The notes below the pieces were generated by a model. The model was not told where the DNA came from and did no database searches. It was given only the letters and a program-made list of their open reading frames with translations. A DNA stretch of 64,000 nt from Omphalotus guepiniiformis (lineage: Eukaryota > Basidiomycota > Agaricomycetes > Agaricales > Omphalotaceae): positions 186,001 through 250,000 of the forward strand of contig JAQOOI010000070.1 of NCBI GenBank assembly GCA_028554645.1. Reading direction: 5' to 3'. This document shows, one piece after another, positions 1 to 11,838 of the stretch. The translations under genes and the position numbers were made by a program. The first letter of the stretch is position 1; every line of letters starts with the position of its first letter.

Positions 1-1959
1 CGTACCCGTTTTCATGAAATTGCTGGAAAACGAGCGGTAGAGAACAAGGACTTGGGACCTCTCGTGAAGACGTCTATGAACCGATGTATCCAATGCACCC
101 GTTGCGTTCGTTTTGCGAACGAAGTTGCTGGTGTGGAAGAACTTGGAACTACTGGTCGTGGAAATGATTTGCAAATTGGAATGTATGTTGAGAAGACGAT
201 GGATTCGGAGTTATCTGGGAACGTCATTGATTTGTGTCCCGTTGGTGCTCTTACGAGTAAACCGTATGCGTTTACGGCTAGGCCATGGGAGTTGAAGAAT
301 ACCGAGAGTGTTGATGTGTTGGACGCTGTTGGGTCCAATATACGTGTCGACTCTAGGGGTGTGCAGGTTATGCGGATTCAGCCTCGGACTAATGATGACG
401 TTAATGAGGAGTGGATTAACGATAAAACGCGTTATGCCTACGATGGTCTTCGGTTCCAGCGATTGACGACACCTTTGATCAAGCAGGGTGACCGTTTCGT
501 TGCTGCGACCTGGGAAGATGCCTTGTCCGCCATCGCTAATGGGCTGGCGGCGTCTGGAGCTAAGGACGATGAGATTCAGGCAGTTGCTGGTCATTTGGCG
601 GATACGGAGTCGCTGGTCGCTTTGAAGGACCTCATCAATCGGTTAGGTTCTGATAACCTCACCCTTGACCAAACTGGTGGAAACGTCTCACCTGTTCATG
701 GTGTGGATGTCAGGTCAAACTATCTGTTTAATGCCACTATCCCTGGTGTTGAACAGGCTGATGTTATTCTTCTCGTCGGGACGAACCCTCGTCATGAAGC
801 TGCTGTTCTCAATTCACGCATACGGAAGAGCTGGTTGCATACCAATTTGGAAGTTGGTCTTATTGGTGAAAGGGCCGATACTACTTATGGGTATGAGTAT
901 CTTGGTGCTGATGCGAAGGCGCTGTCGGATTTTATTACTGGCAAGGGAGAATTTGCGAAGAAGTTTAAGGCTGCTAAGAAGCCTTTGATCATTGTTGGAA
1001 GTGCGCTTGCTGAGCATCCGGATGGCGCTGCGGCTTACAATGAGCTCTCTCGCTTTGTGGCGCTTAACAAGGAGACGCTGCTTACGCCTGAATGGAATGG
1101 CTTCAGTGTTTTACAGCGGGTGCGTAGATTTTCACTCATACTGATATTCCACGTTCTCATTATATTTATTCGTCACTCTTAGGTCGCCTCTCGCTCAGCT
1201 GCGTATGATATCGGTTTTGTTCCATCGAAAAAGGCCTCTGCGACGAAGCCCAAGTTCATCTACCTGTTGAATGCCGACGAAGTTGACCTCAAGTCAATAC
1301 CTGAAGACGCTTTTGTTGTTTATCAAGGTCACCATGGTGATCTTGGTGCTCAATTAGCCGATGTTTGTCTTCCAGGTGCTGCATATACGGAAAAATCAAC
1401 TACGTGGGTTAATACTGAGGGTCGTTCGCAACTTGGGAGGGCTGCTGTTCCTCCTCCTGGAGCGTCCCGTGAAGATTGGAAAATTATTCGGTACGCAGTT
1501 ACTCTTCTCCTGGTATAGGAATCCTCGATTGATGGTACATTCTGTCTCTGTTCGTAGCGCGTTATCTGAGATTGTTGGCGCTCCTTTGCCTTATGACGAT
1601 GTTCTTTCGCTGCGTGATCGTATGTGGGAGATCTCTCCTACGCTAATAAGATACGACACTACCGAGCCGACGTCGCAAGTTGTTGCGCTTGCTGGTTTGA
1701 AGGCATTGGCGAAGAAGACTACTGGATCGAAAATTTCTGGAGCTGCTTTCCAGAAGCCGATAATTAACTTTTATCAGACTGATCCTATTTCTAGAGCGTG
1801 CGTGTCGCTTGTCTTTCCTTTTAATCTTTGCTGACGACAAGGCTGGATTTGCTTCTCAACAATAGTTCGGTAACGATGGCACAATGTACGCGTGCGTTTG
1901 TGAAGGGTGAAAACTACGGTTTCTCGAATTCGAATAAAGCTGAGGCTGCGTTCGCATGA
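1..1959 (+). CDS. NDUFS1: NADH:ubiquinone oxidoreductase 75/78 kDa subunit, 5' truncated by window edge
   Basis: This is the iron-sulfur subunit of mitochondrial complex I that passes electrons from the NADH module to ubiquinone. The exons are <1..1119, 1183..1490, 1558..1797 and 1866..1959; phases match and the frame closes at TGA 1957-1959, giving 586 visible residues. The N-terminal 2Fe-2S ferredoxin domain and mitochondrial presequence lie outside the window. Early in the visible part the motif CIQCTRC plus a later cysteine in DLCPVGAL are the expected 4Fe-4S ligands. A molybdopterin-oxidoreductase-like fold follows, and the C-terminal stretch NFYQTDPISRAS is typical of this subunit. The three introns are 63, 67 and 68 nt with GT-AG ends. 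No frame damage is seen. The family call is firm; the last small exon rests on splice logic and the conserved C-terminus. Confidence 0.95.
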
Positions 1960-2397
1960 GTGGCCCGGGGTTTTTGTGGTCACTCTCGTTGAACGAACAT
2001 TTGGTGTAATTAGAAATACACATAAGTTGAAAGTAATGAAGCCTTTTCTTTAAATTATTTCTTTTCGTTGGGCTGTTTGACTTTTAGTGATGACGATGGA
2101 GTTGTGGAGAGAAGGTAAAGGTAATGAAAAGATTTGCGTTGCGAGACTTACCCGTGGTGTGCCCGAAGACCCGAAGACAAGGATTCTTCGAGTTGCTATT
2201 GGGCCAACATGTATCATGGGTATGGTATTATCACCCTCCGGGGTATATGGGATTCTGATATCTCCAGCGCAACATCATCATGATGGTCCTATTCAACTGT
2301 AAGTTGTAACATTAATATGTATATTTCTACATACTAACCCGGAGAACTCTCAGACTACTGGGGCGATGCTATACAACTGAGTCTCCAGGCTCATTTT
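1960..2397. other. Intergenic, 3' of the complex I gene
   Basis: No gene is visible. Short open frames here have no splice context or family resemblance. The region is AT-rich with microsatellite-like patches and leads into the tandem repeat that follows. Confidence 0.5.
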
Positions 2398-2697
2398 GAT
2401 GTGTATTATTTCATGTACTGGAGACGTCTCGTGCTACTTAGTTTCGCGTCGCCCTTGGAGGCCCTTGGTTGCTCCCGGAAGCACGGACGAGCTCAAAAGC
2501 TCTGTCGATACTTCGACAGGTACATCAAGATTCAACAGAGTATTTTTGATGTGTATTTCTCCACATACATGATAAGTACAGTACTGGAGACCGTCTCGTG
2601 CTAATTGAAACTTTCGCGTTCGCTTTTAGTTGCTCCCGGAAGCACGGACGAGCTCGAAAGCTCTGTCGATACGTTGACAGGGTACATCAACGGTGTA
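2398..2697. repeat. Two-copy ~150 bp tandem repeat
   Basis: Copy one starts near 2398 and copy two near 2548; both begin TGATGTGTATT. Both share GTTGCTCCCGGAAGCACGGA and then GAGCTC[A/G]AAAGCTCTGTCGATAC, and both end with a TACATCAA motif. The AGCTC..GAGCT portion is a short inverted repeat. Copies differ by scattered substitutions and small indels, so the duplication is not brand new. I see no coding function; it may be a fragment of a dispersed element. Confidence 0.7.
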
Positions 2698-3005
2698 TCG
2701 CCTTGGCCGTGTACCTCGGGCTTTAGGCGGTCGCTGCAACTCGTTAGGGGTCATAGGACTATGTACAGGCAGGTATAGGCTTTGTTATAAAAACATGCTC
2801 TCCGGGCGGGGTCAAGATCTTTATTCCAGCTGGTCTGCAAAACCCCCTCACTCCCTCAAAGGCTGGTCCATCTATCATACTCTGGCAGGTCCAGTAGTTT
2901 GCAATTGTTCTCTGGAAGAATTCAATTCAATTCAATTGCTATCCCCCCAAACTACTCGTTCATTCTCCTTAGTCAAGACAAGACTTACGCTCACGAATTT
3001 GAAGA

Positions 3006-5662
3006 ATGCGCGCCTCGTCCGTTTTTGGTACTGCTTTCTTTGGATTGCTTTGTGCTACTGGTGTTTGGTCTGCTCCTGTTAAATTTGCGAGGAGTAGACA
3101 TAACCATTCAGGCAACGCCGGTGATACCAAGGGCCCGGGTTCCTCTGGTGATGGTAAGTCTATAAAGGCCGAGTACTTATGGGCTTATGAGCTGATACGT
3201 CATTGTTGTAGATAGTTCCCCAAGCACGTCAGGAGGAGGAGGAGGAGGTCGAGGAGGAGGAGTTTTACCTGCACCTCGATACGTGATCTACAACGACCAA
3301 GCTGAACCTGCACCCGACCCGTCGAAAATCAAGGTTAGCCTTCCGTATTTTCACATTTGTTGCAACATGATAACATTTTCTTGACGTAATAGGGCTTTAA
3401 TGTTCTGTAAGTCATGACTCACGATTCTCGAATCAATGCTTTCTCACAAAGTGAAAATCTGTTTAGCGCTTTGGCATTCCTTCTTAGCTCTGGAAAAGGA
3501 GGAGATGTTGCCGGCGCCTGGGAGAATCTTAGTGATGACCAGAGGACTGGTTTTAAGAAGCAATACCAGGACGCTGGAATCAAGATCATTGTTTCGGCAT
3601 TTGGAGAGACTGAGAAGCCTACCACCGATGGTAAAGACCCGGCACAACTTGCTTCGGATATGGCCGACTGGGTGAAGAAATACGATGTTGATGGAATCGG
3701 TAGGAGTTTACTCATTTCTGTTTCTCGATGTGCCACTAAAATGATTCGTGTGTTGGTAATAGATGTGGATTACGAGGTCAGTACTCCGCCCTGACAATTT
3801 CACCGAGTCTACTCTTACGAATCTATTTGTAATAGGACTTCGATGCTATCAATGGCCAGGGAGTTGACTGGCTTGTAACGTTCACGCAAACTCTTCGTGA
3901 TAAACTTCCACAGGGGCAGTACATCCTCACTCATGCTCGTAAGTCTCAGAAAGAGGCAAAAACATTGAACGTTGATCTCTGACTATATGTCTCCTCCTAG
4001 CTGTCGCTCCATGGTAAATCTCTCTCCGCAGAAATACGTGGTTCGTGAATTAAACCGATCATCATAGGTTTAGCAAGGACGGTCCTTACCTCAAGCTCCA
4101 TCAAAAGGTCGGAAACCTCATCGACTGGGTACGTTTTTGCTGCAGTTGGTTTCACGTTGACATACTGACCTTGATCTGTGTGCGCAGTACAACCTCCAAT
4201 TCTACAACCGTGCGTAGATTTTTCGAGACTGGAACGAAACCTCACTGAGCTCACATTTATTTCTCAGAGGGCGACAATGTCTACAACACTTGTGACAACC
4301 TTATTACCCAATCTTCTCCAGACAACCCAGCTTTGCTCGAAATTGCTGCGAACGGTGTACCTATGGACATGCTCGTCGTTGGTAAACCCGGTGCAGCTGG
4401 GGACGCAAATAACGGCTATATCGCACCAGAAGAGCTCGGCAAGTGCCTCAACATGGCTGTCCAGAAAGGATGGAGTGCGTTTTCTCTCTCTCTCTCTCTC
4501 TTGTTCTCTGCAGAACTGGTACTGATGCATCGTTCCCTTCCTCTTCTCAGATGCCGGAGCGATGTCTTGGGAGGTACGTCTCTAACGTAACTTGAGCAGA
4601 AGTTTGGTTTGCTCATTGAAACACCCTTAGTACCCGACTGCGAACGCGCAATGGATCCAGTCCGTCATCTCTGGCTCCAATTTGGGCAGTGGTTCCGCTG
4701 GAGGCAACGAGACCCACTCTGGATCTGACGATGGAGACAATGGGATGAATTCCGGCAACGGAGGCAGCGGGACCGACTCACCATCTAACGGCGGAGACAA
4801 TGGGATGAATTCTGGCAACGGAGGCAACGGGCCTGACTCTCCATCTGACGGTGGAGACAACGGTATGAACTCTGGCAACGGAGGGAACAACTCTCCATCT
4901 GACGGCGGAGACAACGGTACGAACTCTGGCAATGGAGGCAATGGAGGCAATGGGCCTGACTCTTCATCTAACGGCGGAGACAACGGTATGAACTCTGGCA
5001 ACGGAGGGAACAACTCTCCATCTGACGGCGGAGACAATGGTACGAACTCTGGAAATGGAGGCAACGGAGGCAATGGGTCTGACTCTTCATCTAACGGCGG
5101 AGACAATGGTACGAACTCTGGCAATGGAGGCAATGGGCCTGACTCTCCATCTGACGGCGGAGACAATGGTATGAACTCTGGCAACGGAGGGAACAACTCT
5201 CCATCGTCAGATGGAAACAATGGTATGAACTCTGGCAACGGAGGCAGCGGGACCGGCTCCCCATCTGACGGCGGAGACAATGGTATGAACTCTGGCAACG
5301 GGCCTGACTCTCCATCTGACGGTGGAGACAATGGTATGAACTCTGGCAACGGAGGGAACGGAAACAACTCTCCATCTAATGGCGGAGACAACGGTACGAA
5401 TTCCGGCAACGGAGGCAACGGGACCGACTCTCCATCTAATGGCGGAGACAACGGTATGAATTCCGGCAACGGAGGGAACGGGACCGACTCTCCGTCGTCA
5501 GATGGAAACAATGGGAATACTGCCAACGGAGGGAACGGAGACAACGGAGACAACGGTACAAACTCTGCTTCTGACCCAAGCCCAACCTCAGACCCCTCGC
5601 ACTCGGACTCGCACTCCCATTACCATGATAAGCCCAAACCTAAGAGAAGCGAGGCTAACTAG
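3006..5662 (+). CDS. Secreted GH18 chitinase with Gly/Asn/Ser repeat tail
   Basis: Predicted endo-acting chitinase (glycoside hydrolase family 18), 663 aa in twelve exons: 3006..3153, 3212..3333, 3393..3406, 3467..3699, 3763..3776, 3836..3938, 4001..4013, 4068..4128, 4188..4209, 4268..4474, 4551..4573, 4631..5662. Exons of 13, 14, 14, 22 and 23 nt are needed to keep the frame. Residues 1-22 form a signal peptide with a hydrophobic core ending near WSA. The catalytic GH18 signature reads DGIDVDYED, with the acid/base glutamate directly at an exon end. AMSWEYP near residue 320 is the usual last barrel strand. The final exon encodes about 330 residues of imperfect GGDNGMNSGNGG repeats, then a Ser/His/Lys-rich end. 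No chitin-binding domain is seen. It likely acts on fungal cell-wall chitin outside the cell; the tail may be a wall-associating or spacer region (inference). Confidence 0.92.
4729..5560 (+). repeat. Coding minisatellite in the chitinase tail
   Basis: Imperfect tandem units built from GGA GAC AAT GG, GAA TCT GGC AAC GGA and CCA TCT GAC/AAC GGC encode alternating GGDNG, NSGNG and DSPSDG blocks. Unit lengths vary in multiples of three, so copy-number change keeps the frame. Because the repeat is GC-rich and lacks stops in most frames, a long opposite-strand frame appears over it; that frame is a by-product of the repeat. Confidence 0.85.
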
Positions 5663-6257
5663 CTCTAGCTAGTACTGGGTTCGGATTCTGATACTCAGTA
5701 TTTTCCTGCTACTGCTCGAGCGCTGCGTGGCTGGGGTCGGAAGACTAATTAATACGGAAGATGAACGAGGAGGATGGGAGAAAGGGAGTGGTACTGGAGG
5801 GGAGCGGAGATTCTATTTTAGTTGCTTAGATATATTGCTTGTACATTGTCAAGAGCACCTGAATTATATCTCTCATGCCCTCCCAAACAAAACCCTAGTG
5901 ATCATGAAAGGCCCAAGTTGACTCAGAATGCGAAGACCCAATTACCCTACTGTTCATTAGCCGCTTAGCATTATCAAACGAAACAGCGGACCAAAACCCC
6001 CAAACTCTCCAAATAAAACGAGCGAATTAAAGTACAAACTTTAGCTAAATACACCCTTGAAATCCCCACCCCTCCCTTAACTTATTCCAGTAATGAACCT
6101 ATTCTACTACCATCCCACCGCGGCTACGCTAGCGCTATTATTTATCCCAGTCATTGTCATCACTACAACGAGGAAAACCAACGCAGCATAACCTCCACCC
6201 CACCCTACCGCAAACGCAAATTCCCTCCTTCAGTGCTACCTAACGCTCAACAATGCA
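5663..6257. other. Convergent intergenic region, no gene seen
   Basis: This lies between the 3' ends of the chitinase and the cation transporter. Composition is A/C-rich with no credible coding frame. It presumably carries both 3' UTRs and polyadenylation signals, which I cannot place with confidence. Confidence 0.5.
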
Positions 6258-9017
6258 TCATCCCCTAACAACCCCAATCGTAACATCAACCCCCCTACCA
6301 CTCTCCTTCCCATCCTTCTCCCCTATCCTCCTCATCTTAGAAGACCCAACCCCACCACCACCAAGCGCACCAACACACCTCTCCCAAGCCCACCTCGTCA
6401 AAGCCACAACATCATCATCCCCCAAATCAGATCTCACATGAAGCTCAAGCGTAACCACCAACGACCCCCCAACCGAAACAACCGAGGATCCAGATCCAGA
6501 TCCATATCCATAAGATGTAGGACCCAGTGAAGCACCACCGGCGGCGGGTGTGAGCTGCCATATATGCGGTGCGGGTAGATGTAGGACTTGTGGATGTCGT
6601 TCGACCTATTGATGGGGAAAAAAAGGAATTCAGTTCATGAAACGAAACTCGGAAAACTGACAAGAACCAAAAACCAAAAAGAAACGAAACTCACCTCTTT
6701 CATAACCCTCAAAAACGCTTCCATTCTACCACCAGGTAACCCCCTCTTCGGAGCCGTCTGAAGCAAAACCGTACCAAGCACAACCGAAGCGCTATACGCA
6801 ACATTAAACGTCACGACAGTAATAAGCGCTGCGAGTGCAAGATCCAATGACGTATGTTGGGATCTGTAAACAGAGAACAGAGAGGGTAGTATTGAGTCGT
6901 GGGCATTCAAGAAAGGCGTAAAGGCGAGACTCACGAATCAATCCCAACCCTCGCAAACAAGATCGCTAAACAAAACGCCACAGGCGAAAAAACATATGGG
7001 TTACAAAGTACTTTTCCAACCATCGAAGTCGGCATCGGTAGGTGATTATCCCTTTCTATTCCCATACCCGCTCCAGCAGAAAATGCTGAACGGTTGTATT
7101 GTGAACGAGCAGACGTGAGTGTCCGAATAAGAGTAGGGAGCGTCGGGAGGCGATTGCCTGTTACTGTTATTCGGGTCCCGAAAAAGTCCGAAATTGAGGA
7201 GATGTAGTGAAGTAGGGGTGGTGCAAAAGAAGAAGGGGTGTAGGAGATACTAAGCACAAGATCACGAGTACGACCAAAGAAAAAACTCACTCTCAACAAG
7301 CTTTGCATGATTCCCAAACACAACCGCAGAAACACCAAGCGAAACGAACGACAAGAGTGTAAGAATGAGTGGGAACTGTGGACTAATTCCAATCCCTCTC
7401 ATGAGTCAAATCTCGGAAGTATACTATTTTGCAAGAATTCTCAAAAACTCACCCAAAATCCGCTTCTTCATCACCTCGATGATGATGATGCCCCTCTCCA
7501 CCTCCTCCAGCGCTAAGCAAGAGGTGCTCAACCGTTTCTTTACACACGTATACACTCGCGAACATGAGGTATACAGCTTGTGCAAACATGAGGACCGTTT
7601 CGATTCGCGCGTTCCTGCACGACGAAGAAAAAGGAGGGAAAGGAAAGAATTGAGTCGAGTCAGTATCAGATTTAAAACTCAAAAAAAAAAAAAATAACAG
7701 AACTTACCCATAAGCCCTCCTCGCCTTCGCCTTCCCTGTACTCTTCTCCTCGCTCCCCAACCACCTCGGTACAACCCACTCAACTCCAACCCCAAACGCA
7801 TCAAAAACAATCCAATATCCAACCCCCGTACACGCCAACAAACCAATCTGCTGCCCACAAACCCACATCGAAGCCCCAAGCGCGAACTGCATGACCGCCC
7901 AAACCGGTGCAACAGTGCTCACCAGATCAGAACTCGATGCGAAATTAACATCAACAACATCAGAGTTGGACCCAGTTTCCGACTCGGAAACATTAACGTA
8001 ACCATTCCCATTCTGCGTTCGGAAAGTACTAAGCGTAGCAGGCGCTGAAGGCGGTACAGAGTCCGACCCAATATCCATTCCCGAACTCATACCAGAAATT
8101 GACTTGGCCGAACTAGGGAATGGTGAAATGGGGTTCCAAGGTGATATAGGTATAGGCGTAGGCTGCGTATGCAACTCATTTACATGATCCCCCTGTGTCG
8201 TTGACCCAGGTTCGAGGAAGGAAAAAAAGTTATGCGATAACGAGTGTTTATGATGATGTCCTCTCCTTTTCGAAGATGACGCAGACGAAGGGCCAGAAGA
8301 CATTATTGGTGGTGTGGGTACTGCTGTAGTAGGAACGCTTATTGCTGGTGGTCTTCGTCCGAACGAGAAACCCGCACCGAGAGGTGTGATTGGACCTGGA
8401 CCTGCTAATGAAGCAGAGCGTCTGGCGGGAAAAGCGACGCTCGAACCTGCAGAAGGTATTGAGCTCACGGGTGCCCCCTCATCTGGAGGTCGTAGCTCTA
8501 GCTCCTGTGAACCGTCTTCTGAAATCGTGTGTTGAGGCAGTGACCCCGGTCTAGGAAAGTATATCGATAGGTTTCGGGAATGAAGACGAGAGTGTTTCCT
8601 AGTGTGCTTCTGTCCAGAAGAAGAAGCGTCTGGTAACGAAGTAGATGTTACTATTGTTGGAGATTGAGATTCGGTATCTGCAACGGGGAAGGAAAAGGAG
8701 AGGGGTGAAGGAAGAGGAGGTGAGAAAGGTGTTGATGTAGAGCGCGTACGAGAGTGACCGTTGAGAGAGACAGTGAGTGAATTCGGATTAGAGATTGAAG
8801 AACGGAAGGAAGGTGGTGCATGTGATCTGTACGGTCCAGCAGAAGGTGGGTGATTAGGAAGTGAAGGGGATTTAGGTAGTAATGGCTGAGCAGGTGTCGA
8901 GTTTACCCTCGAGCGAGGTAGTTCATTGACAATTGTCTTTTTAGGCGGCGAGCTTATGATAACTGTGTTTTCATCATCGCTCTGGCTCGACTTGCGCCGG
9001 TGTATTTGACTCTCCAT
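6258..9017 (-). CDS. ZRG17-like cation diffusion facilitator (zinc transporter subunit)
   Basis: Six exons on the minus strand: 9017..7708, 7614..7453, 7397..7291, 7157..6935, 6863..6695, 6605..6258. They sum to 2319 nt (772 aa). Residues 1 to about 400 are hydrophilic, rich in Ser/Pro and probably disordered. The CDF-type membrane domain follows, with several hydrophobic spans, a histidine-rich loop (HHHH) and, in a late span, H-T-S-L-D, which fits the HxxxD metal site of CDF transporters. The equivalent earlier site keeps only an Asp. Yeast Zrg17 works as a heteromer with Msc2 to bring zinc into the ER, and a partly degenerate metal site fits such a partner subunit. ATG 9017 has a good context (ACCATGG); an in-frame ATG at 9065 is an alternative. 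The 7157 splice acceptor could also be at 7163. The subfamily is an inference. Confidence 0.75.
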
Positions 9018-9833
9018 GGTCTGTACTCTCTGATAAGCTCCAACCAAATCTTTCACAGAGTGCATATAGCTACCTGCTTCGGAGTATTTTACTAACACTC
9101 TGAGTTTCGGGTTCACAGCTCGCTAGCGAAAGCTAATTGAGCTATTGATACGTTTGACTGCTGCAATTTACCATGAATCCGAAGTAGTCTGTCAGTATTA
9201 GAGCTCAGAGCTCGAGATAATGCTGCTCACCCAGATGTGGAAGCTAGAGTTATTTAAAGAGAGATAAGGCCAGAATGGCAAAAATGAAAGGCAGAGTTGA
9301 GCTGGAGGCTTTGGTTGGCCGGAACGACGGCCAAGTGACAAGTCGCGTCGACGAACGCATGGACCCATGCTCACGTGTAAGCCCTTACATAATGTTTCGG
9401 CGTCCGCCCAGTACTCTCTAGATACCTGCATATCCTCTACAAATTACAGTCCTATCTTCTAAGCAAACCTTCAGGCGTATCAAGGTTTCAATCCAACAAT
9501 CCAATAAGAACGCTATCTCTGGTCATCCGTGCTTCATACCAATCACAAGACACAAGAACCGTGTTGGTGAATCTGCTTCTGAAGGTGCCTGTATATATCC
9601 TACTACAGGTCATTTGGTCGTGACCACATATATTGTCCGCTCAGCTTGGGGGCATGGGGGCGAAGCAGTTCTTTGAGGTCATCAATAAGTCGAACGGACG
9701 TTTATAGACGGTATTCAAGAGACCTATGCGCTATTGAAACTCGATTCATAAGTAGGCGCATCAGCGTTTACTAGCACGCTCTAAAAATTTCGCATTGACA
9801 ATGATATATTTAAAATACGGTATCGCCCTGGCA
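9018..9833. other. Upstream region of the cation transporter
   Basis: The region separates the start of the CDF gene from the 3' end of the FunK1 locus. It should contain the CDF promoter, but I can point to no clear TATA box. No protein-coding gene or RNA gene is recognisable. Confidence 0.45.
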
Positions 9834-11260
9834 CTACTTATGCCTCGCACGTTTATTAGTACTACTACTAGGTGACGGAGAAACGGGAGGACTCAATTGT
9901 TGTGAACGTGTTTGCGAAATCGTTGCAGTCGGCGACGAGTCCAAGTGCGCTGCAATCGGCTCACTCGGCTCACTCACTGCTTGTATCAGAAGGCGAAAAT
10001 AGGTCATCGAGATCCTTCTGTCGCTTCTCCCGTATCCTCGCCACAAGGTCCTCGTCCTCCTCAGTAGGGACCGTTGCTAATGTTTTCTTCAACATAGCAA
10101 TGACCCTCTGGTGAAGAGTGTGATACTCATATGACTCGCGATGAGTATAGGCCAAGCCAAGGAGCATGAACCATTGACGAACAAGGGGCTTGAGAGGGTG
10201 AAAGTAGGGATGGAAATTGCCTATAATATCCTGTTCAAAGTCAGTGGGTGTGGCAAATAGATAGTGCTTGTTCAAGGCAAGGGTGGCGTCGTCACTGTCA
10301 AAGACGTGATAGACAACTTTACGCAGCATTGCGTAACCAGTTCCTTCGTCGGTGAGCTCGGCACGACGAGCGCCGCCCGGTCCACTGCGCGTCAGGCAGA
10401 TGTTGACCAAGATCCACAAAAATGACTCGATGTCATGGATGGCATCTTGATATGGGGCTGCTACTGCACTTCCATATTTGAGCGGGAAAGGACCTAGGAC
10501 TTCTGCGCTAGCATACGGAGGTGTTCCCTAGGAAGAATGAAGTCGAAGTCAACGTTAGTTTGAAGGGCTGAGAAGGAGGGACTGACAGTCCTTGATCCCT
10601 TATGAGTGTCCGTTCCTTCACCCGTCACGGCTGGATTAAAGTCGAAACTCCGTTCAACCTTTACAAAGGTATGAGCAGGAAGACCAAAATATTCATTGAG
10701 ACATACTGTGTGCCATCCTAACCGATCTCTCGTGATGGTATAGTCCTCCTCCGCGGGAGGAAATGCTAGACTATACTTAATTGCCTCGATCACATAGTTG
10801 ATGTAATACTGAGGCCCGAGCACATAATACGCAGAGGAAGTAACATCGGACTGCAATGATAACGGCAAGTCAATACGTTCTCGAAAATATAGAACAATTG
10901 GGACGGAGAGTGCCGCAATTTCAGCCTCTGTTAATGGGTTATATGGAGTTTGAGCCGGAGGGAACGTTGTTGAATTTAGAGCACCCAGCTTTGAGCGATC
11001 CAAGTCAATAAGGCACCCTTTGGTGTCAAAAGGATTCGTCACTCCTTCACCCGGACACCATGCGATGATGATATTTCCGGCACTGATATCACGATGTAAA
11101 AGACCGTTGTCGTAGAGATGTTTGTGACCTGCGTGTCATCATTGTCAGAGAGATGTCGTACACGTGAAGCGATCATACCTTGCACTCCGTTCAAGAACAC
11201 CACGAGAAGTTCCTTCAATGTTGCAAAATATTTCAGCGGCCAGCCATAGGTCGCCATAAT

Positions 11261-11308
11261 AGGGACGTTCAAAGTTGAAGTTCGCAAGTTCGGAACTTCA
11301 GTTTGTTT
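11261..11308 (+). repeat. Left terminal inverted repeat of the MITE-like element
   Basis: The terminal repeat pairs with 11791..11838. It contains the nested pieces GAAGTTCGCAAGTTCGGAAC, which are themselves partly palindromic (GTTCG..CGAAC type). Confidence 0.85.
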
Positions 11309-11790
11309 CTTTGGTCACAGGAATGTCACAGGGCTCACAAGTTCATCACAATCAGTCACGGTGCCTGGCGTTGTGACCTGTCACGGGGCGCGCAACCTCG
11401 TGTTGCCCGTTGCCAGCAAATCCGGCTTGGGGTTGCTCCAAAAGGTACCCGTTACCGTCCCGCTGATACATGTCATGTTGCGCCAGAACTTTCTTAGTGA
11501 CATATAAGTTATGTATGTTGTAAAAACAGTATTGGCTTGTTATCGATAGTTACTGTTAGTACCGTCGTATCAGAGCCCAGGCTTGGTCCTCTGTGACTCT
11601 TCCAGTGCTCTGACACTTTCATTGGCAGTAAAATGCCGGTAAGTTGAACTGAAATAAAATATTATTATGATTATGTAGTCACGGTTATGATCTTTTATGA
11701 TCCCGGTGTTACCTCCGCAGCGTCGCTATCTGATTACGAGTACCGTGATTCACTGTGATTTCTTCTTTTAGATTCAGTGACATTTGTAAG

Positions 11791-11838
11791 CAAACAAACG
11801 AAGTTCCGAACTTGCGAACTTCAACTTTGAACGTCCCT
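11791..11838 (-). repeat. Right terminal inverted repeat of the MITE-like element
   Basis: This is the complement of the left terminal repeat, differing by one indel near the inner end. It directly abuts the AAT duplication in the kinase exon. Confidence 0.85.

Larger units (their letters stand above)
11261..11838. mobile_element. 578 bp non-autonomous inverted-repeat element (MITE-like) with AAT target duplication
   Basis: The ends are inverted copies: the left end reads AGGGACGTTCAAAGTTGAAG and the right end gives the same sequence when complemented. The identity runs about 39 bp without a mismatch, then continues after a single-base indel. AAT flanks both sides (11258-11260 and 11839-11841). 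No transposase is encoded. The interior is rich in short GTCAC/GTGAC motifs on both strands. The 3 bp duplication is supported independently because removing the element plus one AAT restores the kinase reading frame. The superfamily is not assigned; a 2 bp TA reading of the duplication is also possible. Confidence 0.88.

Noticed and set aside
4627..5553. 308-codon opposite-strand open frame (Pro/Leu/Ser-rich) over the chitinase tail
   Set aside because: It is the antisense reading of a stop-poor GC-rich repeat inside a well-supported exon; it has no family, promoter or splice context.
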